64,000 nucleotides of DNA from VHCN01 sp964589935. GTDB taxonomy: Bacteria; Verrucomicrobiota; Verrucomicrobiia; Limisphaerales; VHCN01. The stretch is from the NCBI GenBank assembly GCA_964589935.1, contig CAZPVD010000003.1, positions 248,001 through 312,000 on the forward strand, given 5' to 3'. Positions 1-7,515 of this stretch are shown piece by piece. The notes beneath the pieces were generated by a model. The model worked only from the letters and a program-made list of their open reading frames with translations, was not told the origin of the DNA and did not search any database. Positions within the stretch are counted from its first letter, which is position 1. Each line of letters opens with the position of its first letter. A program made the translations under genes and the position numbers.

Positions 1-133
1 TTTTCTTCGCCTCCGCGCCGGACAAATTCTCGTTCAACAGCGACGCGAGCGCGGCCACGCCGATGCCCGTGGCCGAGCGGCCAAAGAACTGCCGGCGCGT
101 CTGCAAAGCGTGGTGTTCAAGTAAAGGGTTCAT
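1..133 (-). CDS. DUF1501-type exported protein, N-terminus only
   Basis: The first 44 codons of a gene that runs off the left edge. The start reads MNPLLEHHALQTRRQFFGRS, followed by a hydrophobic stretch (about residues 21-32, GIGVAALASLL). That is a twin-arginine (TRRQFF) signal, typical of DUF1501 sulfatase-fold proteins that are abundant in Planctomycetes and Verrucomicrobia and are usually paired with DUF1549/DUF1553 cytochrome-like partners. The ATG at 131-133 follows the next gene in the same direction. The family call rests only on the signal region and its very typical wording, so the catalytic part cannot be checked here. Confidence 0.65.
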   Translation of the reverse strand, partial: MNPLLEHHALQTRRQFFGRSATGIGVAALASLLNENLSGAEAKK

Positions 134-197
134 GATTTGCGATTTCTCTTTGACGCTTGCTTCGTCCGCGTCTTCGAGTTGATGACAACGCTGCGCG

Positions 198-1238
198 TCA
201 TTTTGGGCCGGCTTCCTTCGGCAATGCGAGCGCGAGCGCGGTGGTCGCCCAACCCGCGGCGGTGATGGAGATGAACTGATCCTCGCCGTGCGGATAGCCG
301 GATTCGTAGTAAGTCTGGATCGGCGTGCTGCGTGTGCGCACGTGCCACGAGCCGTCGCTGAGTTGTGTTTTGAGCAACCACTGCAATCCGCGCCGATATG
401 CGCCGTCCGTGGTTGCGATGCCGCCGGCCTGATGCAGCGCGGTGAGCGCAGTGCCGGTCGCATAAGCGTCGCTCTCCGTGCCGTCAAGTTGTGCCCAGCC
501 GCCGTCCGTCCGTTGCGTCTGCAACAATTCCTGGGCGGCGCGGTGAATGTCCGTCTCAGCAGCGCCGGCTGCATGCAGCGTCCGCAGCCGGAACACACGA
601 TCCTCCGTTTCGCGCGGCTGGGTTTTCGTCGCCCATTGACGAACCTGCTCGGCGCGGCGGTGAATCCGCTCGCGTTGCTCCGGCCCGCCGAACTTTTTCA
701 AGCCGCGCAAGGCCACGTAGCTGACGGTGAACAAACTTTCCTCGCTCGGCGGGCGGATGGTTTGGGGCTTCCAGTAGTCGAGATTCTTCTGCCATATCAG
801 CAGATATTCAGTCACCGCAGCCGTCGTCGCGTCAGGTTTCCAGCCGCCGTTTTCGAGCGTCCACAGCGCGTAGCCGGCGGTCAGCGCCTGCCCGCCCTGT
901 CCCTTGCCTGCGAGATAATTCGTCCGATTCCGCGCCAGAAAGTCGGCGGTGAACTGGAGCTGCTGCCGCAGATTTTCCGCGTCAACAGCGAACCCGCGTT
1001 CGCGCGCCGCGGTCAGCGCCATGATGGGCAATCCCTGGTTGTGGCAGGTGAAACACTGTTTGCGTTTCTCCATCGAAGTCTTCGCGCTCTTCTCCAAAAG
1101 CGGGAGCGACTTTCCCACGGCGGCGCGGATGGCATCGGTGCCGGGCGCGTTGACTTCGGCTCCGATTGCGACTGGCGCGAAGGCAGCGGCCAGAATGCCG
1201 ACGGAACAGGCGACGAGGCGCTGGCAGTTACTTCGCAT
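198..1238 (-). CDS. c-type haem / terpene-cyclase-like repeat protein
   Basis: An exported protein of 346 residues. It has a signal peptide (about residues 1-27, ending AIGA) and a haem c site CFTCH at residues 62-66. The rest is alpha-helical repeats of the squalene-cyclase/prenyltransferase type (GGW, DGGWAQLDG and DGSWHV turns). Catalytic cyclase residues (DxDD) are not evident, so it is more likely a periplasmic haem-binding toroid than a terpene cyclase. An in-frame GTG lies two codons upstream; the ATG at 1236-1238 gives the better signal peptide. It overlaps the end of the upstream PQQ-propeller gene by 11 bp, which implies coupled translation. The physiological role is unknown. Confidence 0.75.
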   Translation of the reverse strand: MRSNCQRLVACSVGILAAAFAPVAIGAEVNAPGTDAIRAAVGKSLPLLEKSAKTSMEKRKQCFTCHNQGLPIMALTAARERGFAVDAENLRQQLQFTADFLARNRTNYLAGKGQGGQALTAGYALWTLENGGWKPDATTAAVTEYLLIWQKNLDYWKPQTIRPPSEESLFTVSYVALRGLKKFGGPEQRERIHRRAEQVRQWATKTQPRETEDRVFRLRTLHAAGAAETDIHRAAQELLQTQRTDGGWAQLDGTESDAYATGTALTALHQAGGIATTDGAYRRGLQWLLKTQLSDGSWHVRTRSTPIQTYYESGYPHGEDQFISITAAGWATTALALALPKEAGPK

Positions 1239-2550
1239 CAACACCTTCCTTCACCAGCGAGGCGCACACCAGTTCCTCGTCGTTGCGCGCAAAGACGTGG
1301 CGGTTGGCGTAAGCAGGCGGGGGCCAGACGAGCTTTCTGCCGGCGAAATCATAGGTCGGGTTCAGCAGGTGAACGCGGCTTAGTTCCTCGTAGCCGCGCG
1401 GGGTCAGCCGCGCGCGAATCAAATTTCCCTCGTCGGTAAAGATCAGCGTGGAGTTGCCGTTTGGCGTGAGGTGGATGCACGCGCCGTTTTGGTGATCGGT
1501 GAGCTGGTCGGCCTGCCAGAGTTGTTTGCCGGTGCGCGCTTCGAGGCACACCAGCTTGCCGTGGGATTTATCTGAATACACGTAATCGCCATCAAGCACC
1601 GGAAGTGACGTGGTGCTCATGACGCGGCGGGTCGGCGAACTGGACTGCGGCCAGAGGTTGGAAACCGTCGTCCCGTTTGGACCGATCTGGAACATCGAAC
1701 CGCTGAACAGGAGCAGGTCGCCGTGAAAAACCGGCGTGGCGGTCCCGTAGGCGTTCTGCGTGTTGAAAATTTCCCGCCACCAGGTTTTGCCCGTGGCCGG
1801 ATCGAGCGACGTGATGGCGTCAGGCGTCCAGACGATGAGTTGCCGTTTTCCGCCGGCGCTGATGACCGCCGGCGAACTGTAAGTCCAGTGATCGTTGAGC
1901 GCGCGCCAGACTTCCTTGCCGGAGTTTTTATCGAGAGCCACGACGCACGCATTCGGTTTGCCGCCGATGACCAGGATCAAGAGATTGCTTTCAATCAACG
2001 GCGAGGGCGTGGTCCCCGAGAATTCGGCCAGCCCGTAGTTCCTGGCCAAATCATTTTCCCACACGACGGCGCCACTGCTCGCGTTGAGGCACCAAAGGCG
2101 GCCCGTCAATGCTAGGGCGAACACCTTGCCCGCCTCGACGATCGGCGTGGAGCCGGGTCCGGACTTGGCGTTTGGAACGAAAGCCCATTCGGGGAAGGTC
2201 ACCTCATTCGAGCGGGTCCACAAAACCGCGCCCGATTTTTCGTCGAAACAATGCACGCGTTCCCAAGCTTTGGGTTTCTGCGTTTCGGAGTCAGTGAGGT
2301 AAACGCGACCTTGGGCGATGACCGGCGACGAAAACCCGCCTCCAACCGGGACGCGCCACCGGACTTTCAATCCGCCGCTTGGGAAGGTTTCCAAGACGCC
2401 CGTCTCGTTCCAAACGCCATCACGGTTCGGCCCGCGCCACTGCGGCCAGTCGCCAGCGCGCGCCGTGGAAGCTGCGAGCGCGAAGCAGAGAACCGCCTGC
2501 GTCAACGCACTGTTCCAGCCCGGCGGATGCGAATCGGCATTTGGGTGCAT
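1228..2550 (-). CDS. PQQ-like beta-propeller protein
   Basis: A secreted protein of 440 residues with an N-terminal signal (about residues 1-32). The mature start, GDWPQWRGPNRDGVW, is the hallmark opening of planctomycete/verrucomicrobial outer-membrane-assembly-like PQQ propellers. Repeated blades of the form A-x-x-G-x-x-x-W (SGAVVWEND, SGKEVWRAL, TGKTWWREI, TGKQLWQAD) fit an eight-bladed BamB/quinoprotein fold. No dehydrogenase catalytic residues can be assigned, so it may be structural or sugar-binding and not an enzyme. It is followed, with overlap, by the haem-c/cyclase-like gene, and the two probably act together in the periplasm. Confidence 0.85.
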   Translation of the reverse strand: MHPNADSHPPGWNSALTQAVLCFALAASTARAGDWPQWRGPNRDGVWNETGVLETFPSGGLKVRWRVPVGGGFSSPVIAQGRVYLTDSETQKPKAWERVHCFDEKSGAVLWTRSNEVTFPEWAFVPNAKSGPGSTPIVEAGKVFALALTGRLWCLNASSGAVVWENDLARNYGLAEFSGTTPSPLIESNLLILVIGGKPNACVVALDKNSGKEVWRALNDHWTYSSPAVISAGGKRQLIVWTPDAITSLDPATGKTWWREIFNTQNAYGTATPVFHGDLLLFSGSMFQIGPNGTTVSNLWPQSSSPTRRVMSTTSLPVLDGDYVYSDKSHGKLVCLEARTGKQLWQADQLTDHQNGACIHLTPNGNSTLIFTDEGNLIRARLTPRGYEELSRVHLLNPTYDFAGRKLVWPPPAYANRHVFARNDEELVCASLVKEGVDAK

Positions 2551-2642
2551 GGAACGGCCGTTTCTATTGGGCGCTTGAGGCGAAGTTCACGGAGAATGGA
2601 CGCGCGTGGCACGCGTTGCCACTCAATTCAGATTTCGCGTCC

Positions 2643-4982
2643 TTACTCCTGCGGATAAACGAGAATCCGGTCGTGCACGACGACGACGAGGTCGTTCTTC
2701 TTGTCGCCGGTCACGTCCACGACAAGCGCCTCGCGCGGTTCGGGCAAATCGCTGCGCCGGCTGCGGAACGTGCGCTCCTCAAACACCTGCCAGCGGTTGC
2801 TCGGCGTGAGCTTGTGCGGCGGGTCGAACGTCACGATGTCTATGTGGTTCTTCGCCGTTTCGAGGAAGACGAGGTCTTTGCGACCGTCCTGGTTCAAGTC
2901 GCCCGTCACCACGTCCGCGAGGCGTCCGTCCTTGATGGGCGTTTCGTAGCCGTCGAGTTCCTGAATGTCCCACACGTTGCCTTGCAGCGCGAGGATGGCG
3001 GCGGAGTTAAGTCCGAGAAAACCCAGCGCCGGCGGGCGTCCCGCGCCGCTGGGCACCGCCGCGAGTGCGGTGAAATCCGTGACTGGCAGCGGCACGTTCT
3101 TTGCGATCCGCCACACGCCGGAGGTATCGCGCTCGCACACGCTCAGCGCCTTGCGCTCCGCGTCGAGCAGGAAAATGAGCGAATTCGTCCCGCTCCGCAG
3201 CGCCGTGGTGCCAACGATGCGCGAGTTGCCGGATGCGCCGTTGATCTGCTCTTTCACCGTGAAGGCCCATGAACTTTTCGCGTCCGCACTTGCTCCCGCC
3301 GCCTTCGCTTCCGGCGCGAGCACGACGGCGCGGACAAAATTTTTCTGGGCTAGAAGCAGCTCCGGTTTGCCGTCGCCATCCACATCCGCTGCGCTGAACC
3401 ACGGCTGCTCGATCGCGCCACCGGGCGGCGTCACGTCCACTTCCTCAAATTCCTTGCCGGGCACTTGGAGTAAAATTTTAATCTTCTCGTAAGGCGTGAA
3501 CACGACGAGGTCCACGAGGCCGTCCTGGTTTGCGTCGTGCAGCGCGAGCGCGCTGGGATTCGACTTGTAGGACTCCGCGAGCTTTTGCACCCGGCACGAG
3601 CCGTCAGCGCCGTGGAGTTGCAGCACGCGGCGGCTGTCCTGCTCGACGATGACGGCGAGCGAAGGCTTCGCGCCGGGCTTGAGCGCGCCCGCCGCGATGG
3701 CGAGCGGCTTGCCGTCCACGGGAATGATTTTCGGAAACGGCACGCGGCCGTTCGGATCGAAGCGCGTGACGCCGACCTGCCGTTCATCAGCACTCAACAA
3801 AAAGATTTCCGGTTTGCCGTCGCCATCCCAGTCCGCCACGGCGATGTCGCTGACTCCGGTGAACGTCGGGAAGCGGCGCGGCGCGGCGAACGTGCCGTCG
3901 GCGTTCTGCAAAAAAACCGCAAGCTGGCCGCTGTCCGGCTCGGCCACGATGAGGTCGGCGAGCTGGTCGCCGTTCACGTCGGCCCACGCGGCGCCGCGGC
4001 GCGATTTGTCGGTTTTGCCGAGCGGCGTGACTTGAAACTGTCCGAGCTTGAGCGCGCCGAGCAAAGTTTCCGCGGGCTTCTGGATGAAGTTGGAAATCTG
4101 CGCGCGGCCCGAGTTCAGCGCGATGGTGATGATTTCTGTCTTGTGATCGCCGTCGAGGTCGTCGGCCCAATACGCGCGAATCGGCGCATAACTGAAGTGG
4201 ATTTCCGGCCCGAGCTGTCCTGCGCTGTTCTGCAAACGGAAGCGGAACGGAACAGCGTTGTCCCAGTTCACAAGCAGCAGGTCGTCGCGGCCGTCCCCGT
4301 CAATGTCCACGACCTGCGCGGCCTTGATGCTGCCGGTGAACGGAATCTTCTGCGGCTCTGCGAGCGTATGGTCGGGTTTTTGCGCGATGAGCCAGACGTG
4401 ATTTTCCGCGAGCAGGACGAGGTCGGTGAGATTGTCGCCGTTGAGGTCGCCGTGTGTGAGCGCGCCGGGCGTGAGCTGGCCGTCGTCAATCGGGATGCGC
4501 TTGGGCTGGCTCCATCCTTTCGCGCCGAGATTGTAGAGCACGACAAGCTCCTTCGGGTCGCCGTAGTATGCGATGTCGGGTCGGCCGTCGCCGTTGAGAT
4601 CGGTGACGGTGAGACTCGTGATGCGCTTCTCCGAGGCAATGGACTCAAGACGAAACCGCGCGTCCGGCGGCAACTCGTTCAACTCGCGCTTTGCGGAGGA
4701 AGCGCGCCGCGTGAGGTTGGTCTTGCCGGTCTGGTTGTAGAGCAGCGCGATTTTCGAGTGCGTGTTGTCGGCGATGACGAGGTCCACAAGGCCGTCGCCG
4801 TCAAGGTCGGCGGCGTTGAGGCCGGTGATCTGCGGCGCGATGGGGAAAATTTCCGGCCCGCTGAAACCGAAGCGGTTCGTCGCCGTGTCCGCCGCGCGAA
4901 CGTGGCAGACAAGCACAAGCGCGGCGCAGCAACTCGCGGCGAGGCGCGACGAACGGAGCCGTAAAAATTGGCGCAAATTCAT
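2643..4982 (-). CDS. FG-GAP/VCBS repeat propeller protein
   Basis: An exported protein of 779 residues built almost wholly of FG-GAP/VCBS blades. Calcium-binding loops such as DLDGDGLVD, DLNGDGRPD, DIDGDGRDD, DWDGDGKPE, DVDGDGKPE and DLNQDGRKD recur every 45-70 residues. The ATG at 4980-4982 gives a signal peptide (MNLRQFLRLRSSRLAASCCA and on to VRA). An upstream in-frame start would add 15 residues before it and is less likely. The fold is integrin-alpha-like; in PVC bacteria such proteins are cell-surface or periplasmic binding proteins of unknown ligand. It lies 92 bp upstream of the PQQ-propeller gene in the same direction. Confidence 0.85.
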   Translation of the reverse strand: MNLRQFLRLRSSRLAASCCAALVLVCHVRAADTATNRFGFSGPEIFPIAPQITGLNAADLDGDGLVDLVIADNTHSKIALLYNQTGKTNLTRRASSAKRELNELPPDARFRLESIASEKRITSLTVTDLNGDGRPDIAYYGDPKELVVLYNLGAKGWSQPKRIPIDDGQLTPGALTHGDLNGDNLTDLVLLAENHVWLIAQKPDHTLAEPQKIPFTGSIKAAQVVDIDGDGRDDLLLVNWDNAVPFRFRLQNSAGQLGPEIHFSYAPIRAYWADDLDGDHKTEIITIALNSGRAQISNFIQKPAETLLGALKLGQFQVTPLGKTDKSRRGAAWADVNGDQLADLIVAEPDSGQLAVFLQNADGTFAAPRRFPTFTGVSDIAVADWDGDGKPEIFLLSADERQVGVTRFDPNGRVPFPKIIPVDGKPLAIAAGALKPGAKPSLAVIVEQDSRRVLQLHGADGSCRVQKLAESYKSNPSALALHDANQDGLVDLVVFTPYEKIKILLQVPGKEFEEVDVTPPGGAIEQPWFSAADVDGDGKPELLLAQKNFVRAVVLAPEAKAAGASADAKSSWAFTVKEQINGASGNSRIVGTTALRSGTNSLIFLLDAERKALSVCERDTSGVWRIAKNVPLPVTDFTALAAVPSGAGRPPALGFLGLNSAAILALQGNVWDIQELDGYETPIKDGRLADVVTGDLNQDGRKDLVFLETAKNHIDIVTFDPPHKLTPSNRWQVFEERTFRSRRSDLPEPREALVVDVTGDKKNDLVVVVHDRILVYPQE

Positions 4983-5095
4983 CCTGTGTCGCGGCGATGA
5001 TAACCGCATCCTGAAGCGCCGCCACACTTTTCACGAATCGCCGCGGACAGTTTTTTGCGGTGTAAAAAATTCAGCGACGATTGGATTTCTCGCAG

Positions 5096-5518
5096 TCATT
5101 CACCGAGAAGATGGACAACGATTTCGCGGCGGTGCGGGTCGGTGCGATGTTCCCACACGTAGATGCCCTGCCATGTGCCGAGCGACAGAGCGCCGCCGGT
5201 GATGGGAATGCCGAGGTTCACGGCGGTGAGCGCGGTTCGGATGTGCGCGGGCATGTCGTCGGGGCCTTCGAGCGTGTGGCGGAAGAGCGGGTCGCCGTCG
5301 GGCACGAGGCGAGCGAAAAAACGTTCGAGATCACGGCGCACTTCGGGGTCGGCATTTTCCTGAATGAGCAGCGACGCCGAAGTGTGGCAGATGTGCAACG
5401 TGACGAGGCCGGTTCGCAGGCCGCTGCGTTCCACGAGCGCGGCGACTTCGCGCGTGATCTCGTAAAAACCGCGCCCGCGCGTCGGGACGGTCATTTCGTG
5501 CGTGGATTGACGGAGCAC
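5096..5518 (-). CDS. yjbQ: YjbQ/UPF0047 family protein
   Basis: About 140 residues covering the full UPF0047 fold. Visible signatures are GLVTLHICHTSASLLIQENA, a conserved His/Ser pocket, followed by DLERFF, FRHTLEG, PAHIRTAL and GTWQGIYVWEHR. Some members have been reported to have weak thiamine-phosphate synthase activity; the true role is uncertain. The start is unclear. A GTG at 5516-5518 gives the usual family length, a TTG at 5536 would add six residues, and an ATG at 5494 would cut the first strand. It is a single gene, divergent from the small gene at 5696. Confidence 0.85.
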   Translation of the reverse strand: MLRQSTHEMTVPTRGRGFYEITREVAALVERSGLRTGLVTLHICHTSASLLIQENADPEVRRDLERFFARLVPDGDPLFRHTLEGPDDMPAHIRTALTAVNLGIPITGGALSLGTWQGIYVWEHRTDPHRREIVVHLLGE

Positions 5519-5695
5519 GGACGGATGATGGCCCAAGCGTTGGCGGCAGGCAACTTTACCTCATTTCAGGACGGGATTTGACCCGCGGGCAATTGCGGTA
5601 AATACCTGATGCCATGTGATGAGAAAAAAACCTGTTGTCAGCGTCCAACCGGGTGTTAAAGTCGCTCCGCAGTTGAGCATTTTTTGGCGGCAATT

Positions 5696-5917
5696 ATGAG
5701 TGAGTCCGAAGCCCCAAAAGGTGACGATTTGGTAAAGAATTCGTCCCTCTACCGCGAATTTCAGGCCGAGCGGGAAGAGATTTTGCGACACAAGTGGCTT
5801 GAGTCTGAGAAAGCCGGTTTTGACATCGGCTTTGAGCGCGCGCTGACCGACTGGATCGTCAAACATCGGTCCAAGTGGCGGCGGGCGCGGCAGGCTCCGC
5901 AGTCGCAAGCTTCCTGA
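5696..5917 (+). CDS. Small conserved charged protein, function unknown
   Basis: A soluble protein of 73 residues starting MSESEAPKGDD from the ATG at 5696-5698; the in-frame TTG at 5684 is less likely. Its centre (LYREFQAEREEILRHKWLES) and the following GFERALTDWIVKHRSKW are strongly helical and look conserved rather than random. No catalytic motif is recognised. It sits 28 bp before the PyrR-type leader of pyrR-pyrB, so read-through from its promoter may supply the pyr attenuator. Confidence 0.6.
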   Translation: MSESEAPKGDDLVKNSSLYREFQAEREEILRHKWLESEKAGFDIGFERALTDWIVKHRSKWRRARQAPQSQAS

Positions 5918-5945
5918 GTCCGCCCGAATTTGCGGCGTCCTTTAA

Positions 5946-5965
5946 GGCGGTCCGGCGAGACCGCC
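5946..5965 (+). promoter_or_regulatory. PyrR-binding loop (anti-antiterminator)
   Basis: A perfect 7-bp stem (GGCGGTC at 5946-5952, GACCGCC at 5959-5965) closes the hexaloop CGGCGA. The loop with its flanks reads UCCGGCGAG, which fits the PyrR-binding consensus UCCNGNGAG. The 5' side (CGGTCCG, 5948-5954) is exactly complementary to CGGACCG at 5997-6003, the 5' arm of the downstream terminator. An antiterminator is therefore mutually exclusive with both hairpins, which is the standard PyrR attenuation design. PyrR bound with UMP would hold this loop and allow termination. Confidence 0.8.
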
Positions 5966-5996
5966 AAGGGTTGATGTCTGCCCTGTTACATTTTTA

Positions 5997-6031
5997 CGGA
6001 CCGGCCCGGCGACGGGTCGGCCCGTTTTTTT
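5997..6031 (+). terminator. Attenuator terminator of pyrR-pyrB
   Basis: A 12-position stem (5997-6008 with 6013-6024; one A-C mismatch and one G-U pair) closed by a GCGA tetraloop and followed by seven T (6025-6031). The T run ends on the base before the pyrR ATG, so no room is left for a separate ribosome-binding site downstream of the hairpin. Its 5' arm is the partner of the antiterminator described for the PyrR loop. Confidence 0.8.
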
Positions 6032-6565
6032 ATGCCTGAACCCCACGTCCTGCTCACCGCCGCGGCGATGGAACGCGCGCTCACCCGCATCGCGCACGAA
6101 ATCGCCGAGCGTAACGAGCCGCGCACCGACGTGGTGCTCGTCGGCGTGCAGACCGGCGGCGTGCATCTCGCAAAACGCCTCGGCGCGATTCTTGAGGGCA
6201 TCTGGAGGCAGCCCGTCCCCGTCGGCTTGCTCGACGTGAGCATGCACCGCGACGACCTCGACCACCGCGCCGCGCCGCTCGTCCGGCCCACGCACATCCC
6301 CGCCGATGTCACCGGCAAGACCGTCGTGCTCGTGGACGACGTGCTCTTCAGTGGGCGCACGACTCGCGCCGCGCTTGACGCGTTGAACGACTTCGGCCGC
6401 CCGGCCCGCGTGCAGCTCGCCGTGCTCGTGGATCGCGGCCACCGCGAGCTGCCCATCAAGGCGGACTTCGTCGGAAAGAACGTCCCCACACGCATCGGTG
6501 AACGCATCAACGTCTGCCTCTGCGAAGCGGGCGGTGAAGACAAGGTCTGCCTCGAACGCCAATGA
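6032..6565 (+). CDS. pyrR: PyrR bifunctional regulator / uracil phosphoribosyltransferase
   Basis: A protein of 177 residues, the usual PyrR length. The PRPP-binding signature VVLVDDVLFSGRT lies at residues 98-110, and the early VGVQTGGVHLAKRL and DVSMHRDDL segments are PyrR-specific. It binds uridine nucleotides and pyr leader RNA and can convert uracil plus PRPP to UMP. The attenuator immediately upstream carries a matching binding loop, so the gene should control itself and pyrB. The stop overlaps the pyrB start by 4 bp (ATGA). Confidence 0.95.
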   Translation: MPEPHVLLTAAAMERALTRIAHEIAERNEPRTDVVLVGVQTGGVHLAKRLGAILEGIWRQPVPVGLLDVSMHRDDLDHRAAPLVRPTHIPADVTGKTVVLVDDVLFSGRTTRAALDALNDFGRPARVQLAVLVDRGHRELPIKADFVGKNVPTRIGERINVCLCEAGGEDKVCLERQ

Positions 6566-7500
6566 GCTGGAACCGCAAACACCTCCTCGACATCGAGTCG
6601 CTTTCCGCGGACGAGATCACTGCCGTGCTCGACACGTCGCACGCCTTCAAGGCCGTCGGCGAGCGCGCCATCAAAAAGGTCCCCGCGCTGCGCGGCAAGA
6701 CTGTGGTGAATTTGTTCATCGAGCCGAGCACGCGCACGCGCATCAGCTTTGAACTCGCCGCCGTGCGGCTTTCCGCCGATGTCATCAACTTCTCCGCCGA
6801 GGCGTCGTCGTTGAAGAAAGGCGAGACGCTCAAGGACACCGCGCGCAACCTCGAGGCGCTCAACGCCGACATCATCATCATCCGCCACAGCGCGGCGGGC
6901 GCGCCGCATTTCCTCTCGCGCTTCCTGAAATCGAGCGTCGTCAACGCCGGCGACGGAGCGCACGAGCACCCGACGCAGGCGCTGCTCGACACGTTCACGA
7001 TTCGCGAGAAGAAGGGCGTGATTGCCGGGCTGAAGGTCACGATCCTCGGCGACATCCTCTACAGCCGCGTCGCGCGCTCGAACATCTGGGCGCTGCTCAA
7101 GCTCGGCGCGCACGTGACGCTCTGCGGCCCGCCCACGCTCGTGCCGCGCGTCTTCGAGCGGATGGGCTGCCGCGTGACGTGGAACGTGGACGAGGCCATC
7201 GCCGGCGCGGATGTCATCAACCTCCTGCGCATCCAGCACGAGCGGCAGCGGCGCACGAGCTTCCCGAGCCTCGGCGAATACACGAGCCTGTTCGGCCTGA
7301 CCCGCGCGCGCTTCGCGCAGACGAAGCCCGACGTGCTCATCATGCACCCCGGCCCGATCAACCGCGGCGTGGAGATTGACAGCGAAGTGGCCGACTGCGG
7401 GCGCTCGGTGATCCTCGAACAAGTCACCAACGGCCTCGCGGTGCGGATGGCCGTGCTCTTCCTCATCAACGGCGGCAAGCCGCAGGAAGTCGCGGGTTGA
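6562..7500 (+). CDS. pyrB: Aspartate carbamoyltransferase catalytic subunit
   Basis: A protein of 312 residues, full length for the catalytic chain. The carbamoyl-phosphate loop STRTR is at residues 56-60 and is followed by SFE. The HPTQALLDTFTI and MHPGPINRGVEI blocks complete the active site. It makes N-carbamoyl-aspartate in pyrimidine synthesis in the cytoplasm and is translationally coupled to pyrR. No pyrC or pyrI follows: the next gene is convergent and ends 15 bp away. Confidence 0.96.
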   Translation: MSWNRKHLLDIESLSADEITAVLDTSHAFKAVGERAIKKVPALRGKTVVNLFIEPSTRTRISFELAAVRLSADVINFSAEASSLKKGETLKDTARNLEALNADIIIIRHSAAGAPHFLSRFLKSSVVNAGDGAHEHPTQALLDTFTIREKKGVIAGLKVTILGDILYSRVARSNIWALLKLGAHVTLCGPPTLVPRVFERMGCRVTWNVDEAIAGADVINLLRIQHERQRRTSFPSLGEYTSLFGLTRARFAQTKPDVLIMHPGPINRGVEIDSEVADCGRSVILEQVTNGLAVRMAVLFLINGGKPQEVAG

Positions 7501-7515
7501 CGCGCGCGCGCCGCG

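Noticed and set aside
198..1238. Squalene-hopene cyclase
   Set aside because: Too short and without the DxDD catalytic motif; it carries a haem c site and signal peptide instead.
5578..5600. TTGACC with a weak -10 before the small gene at 5696
   Set aside because: The -10 candidate matches only three of six positions.
5946..5965. The hairpin before pyrR as just another dispersed palindrome
   Set aside because: The loop fits the PyrR consensus and its arm pairs exactly with the terminator, so a regulatory reading explains more. A repeat origin is not excluded.
5986..7422. A long minus-strand frame opposite pyrR-pyrB
   Set aside because: Antisense shadow; pyrR and pyrB carry all family motifs and a leader.
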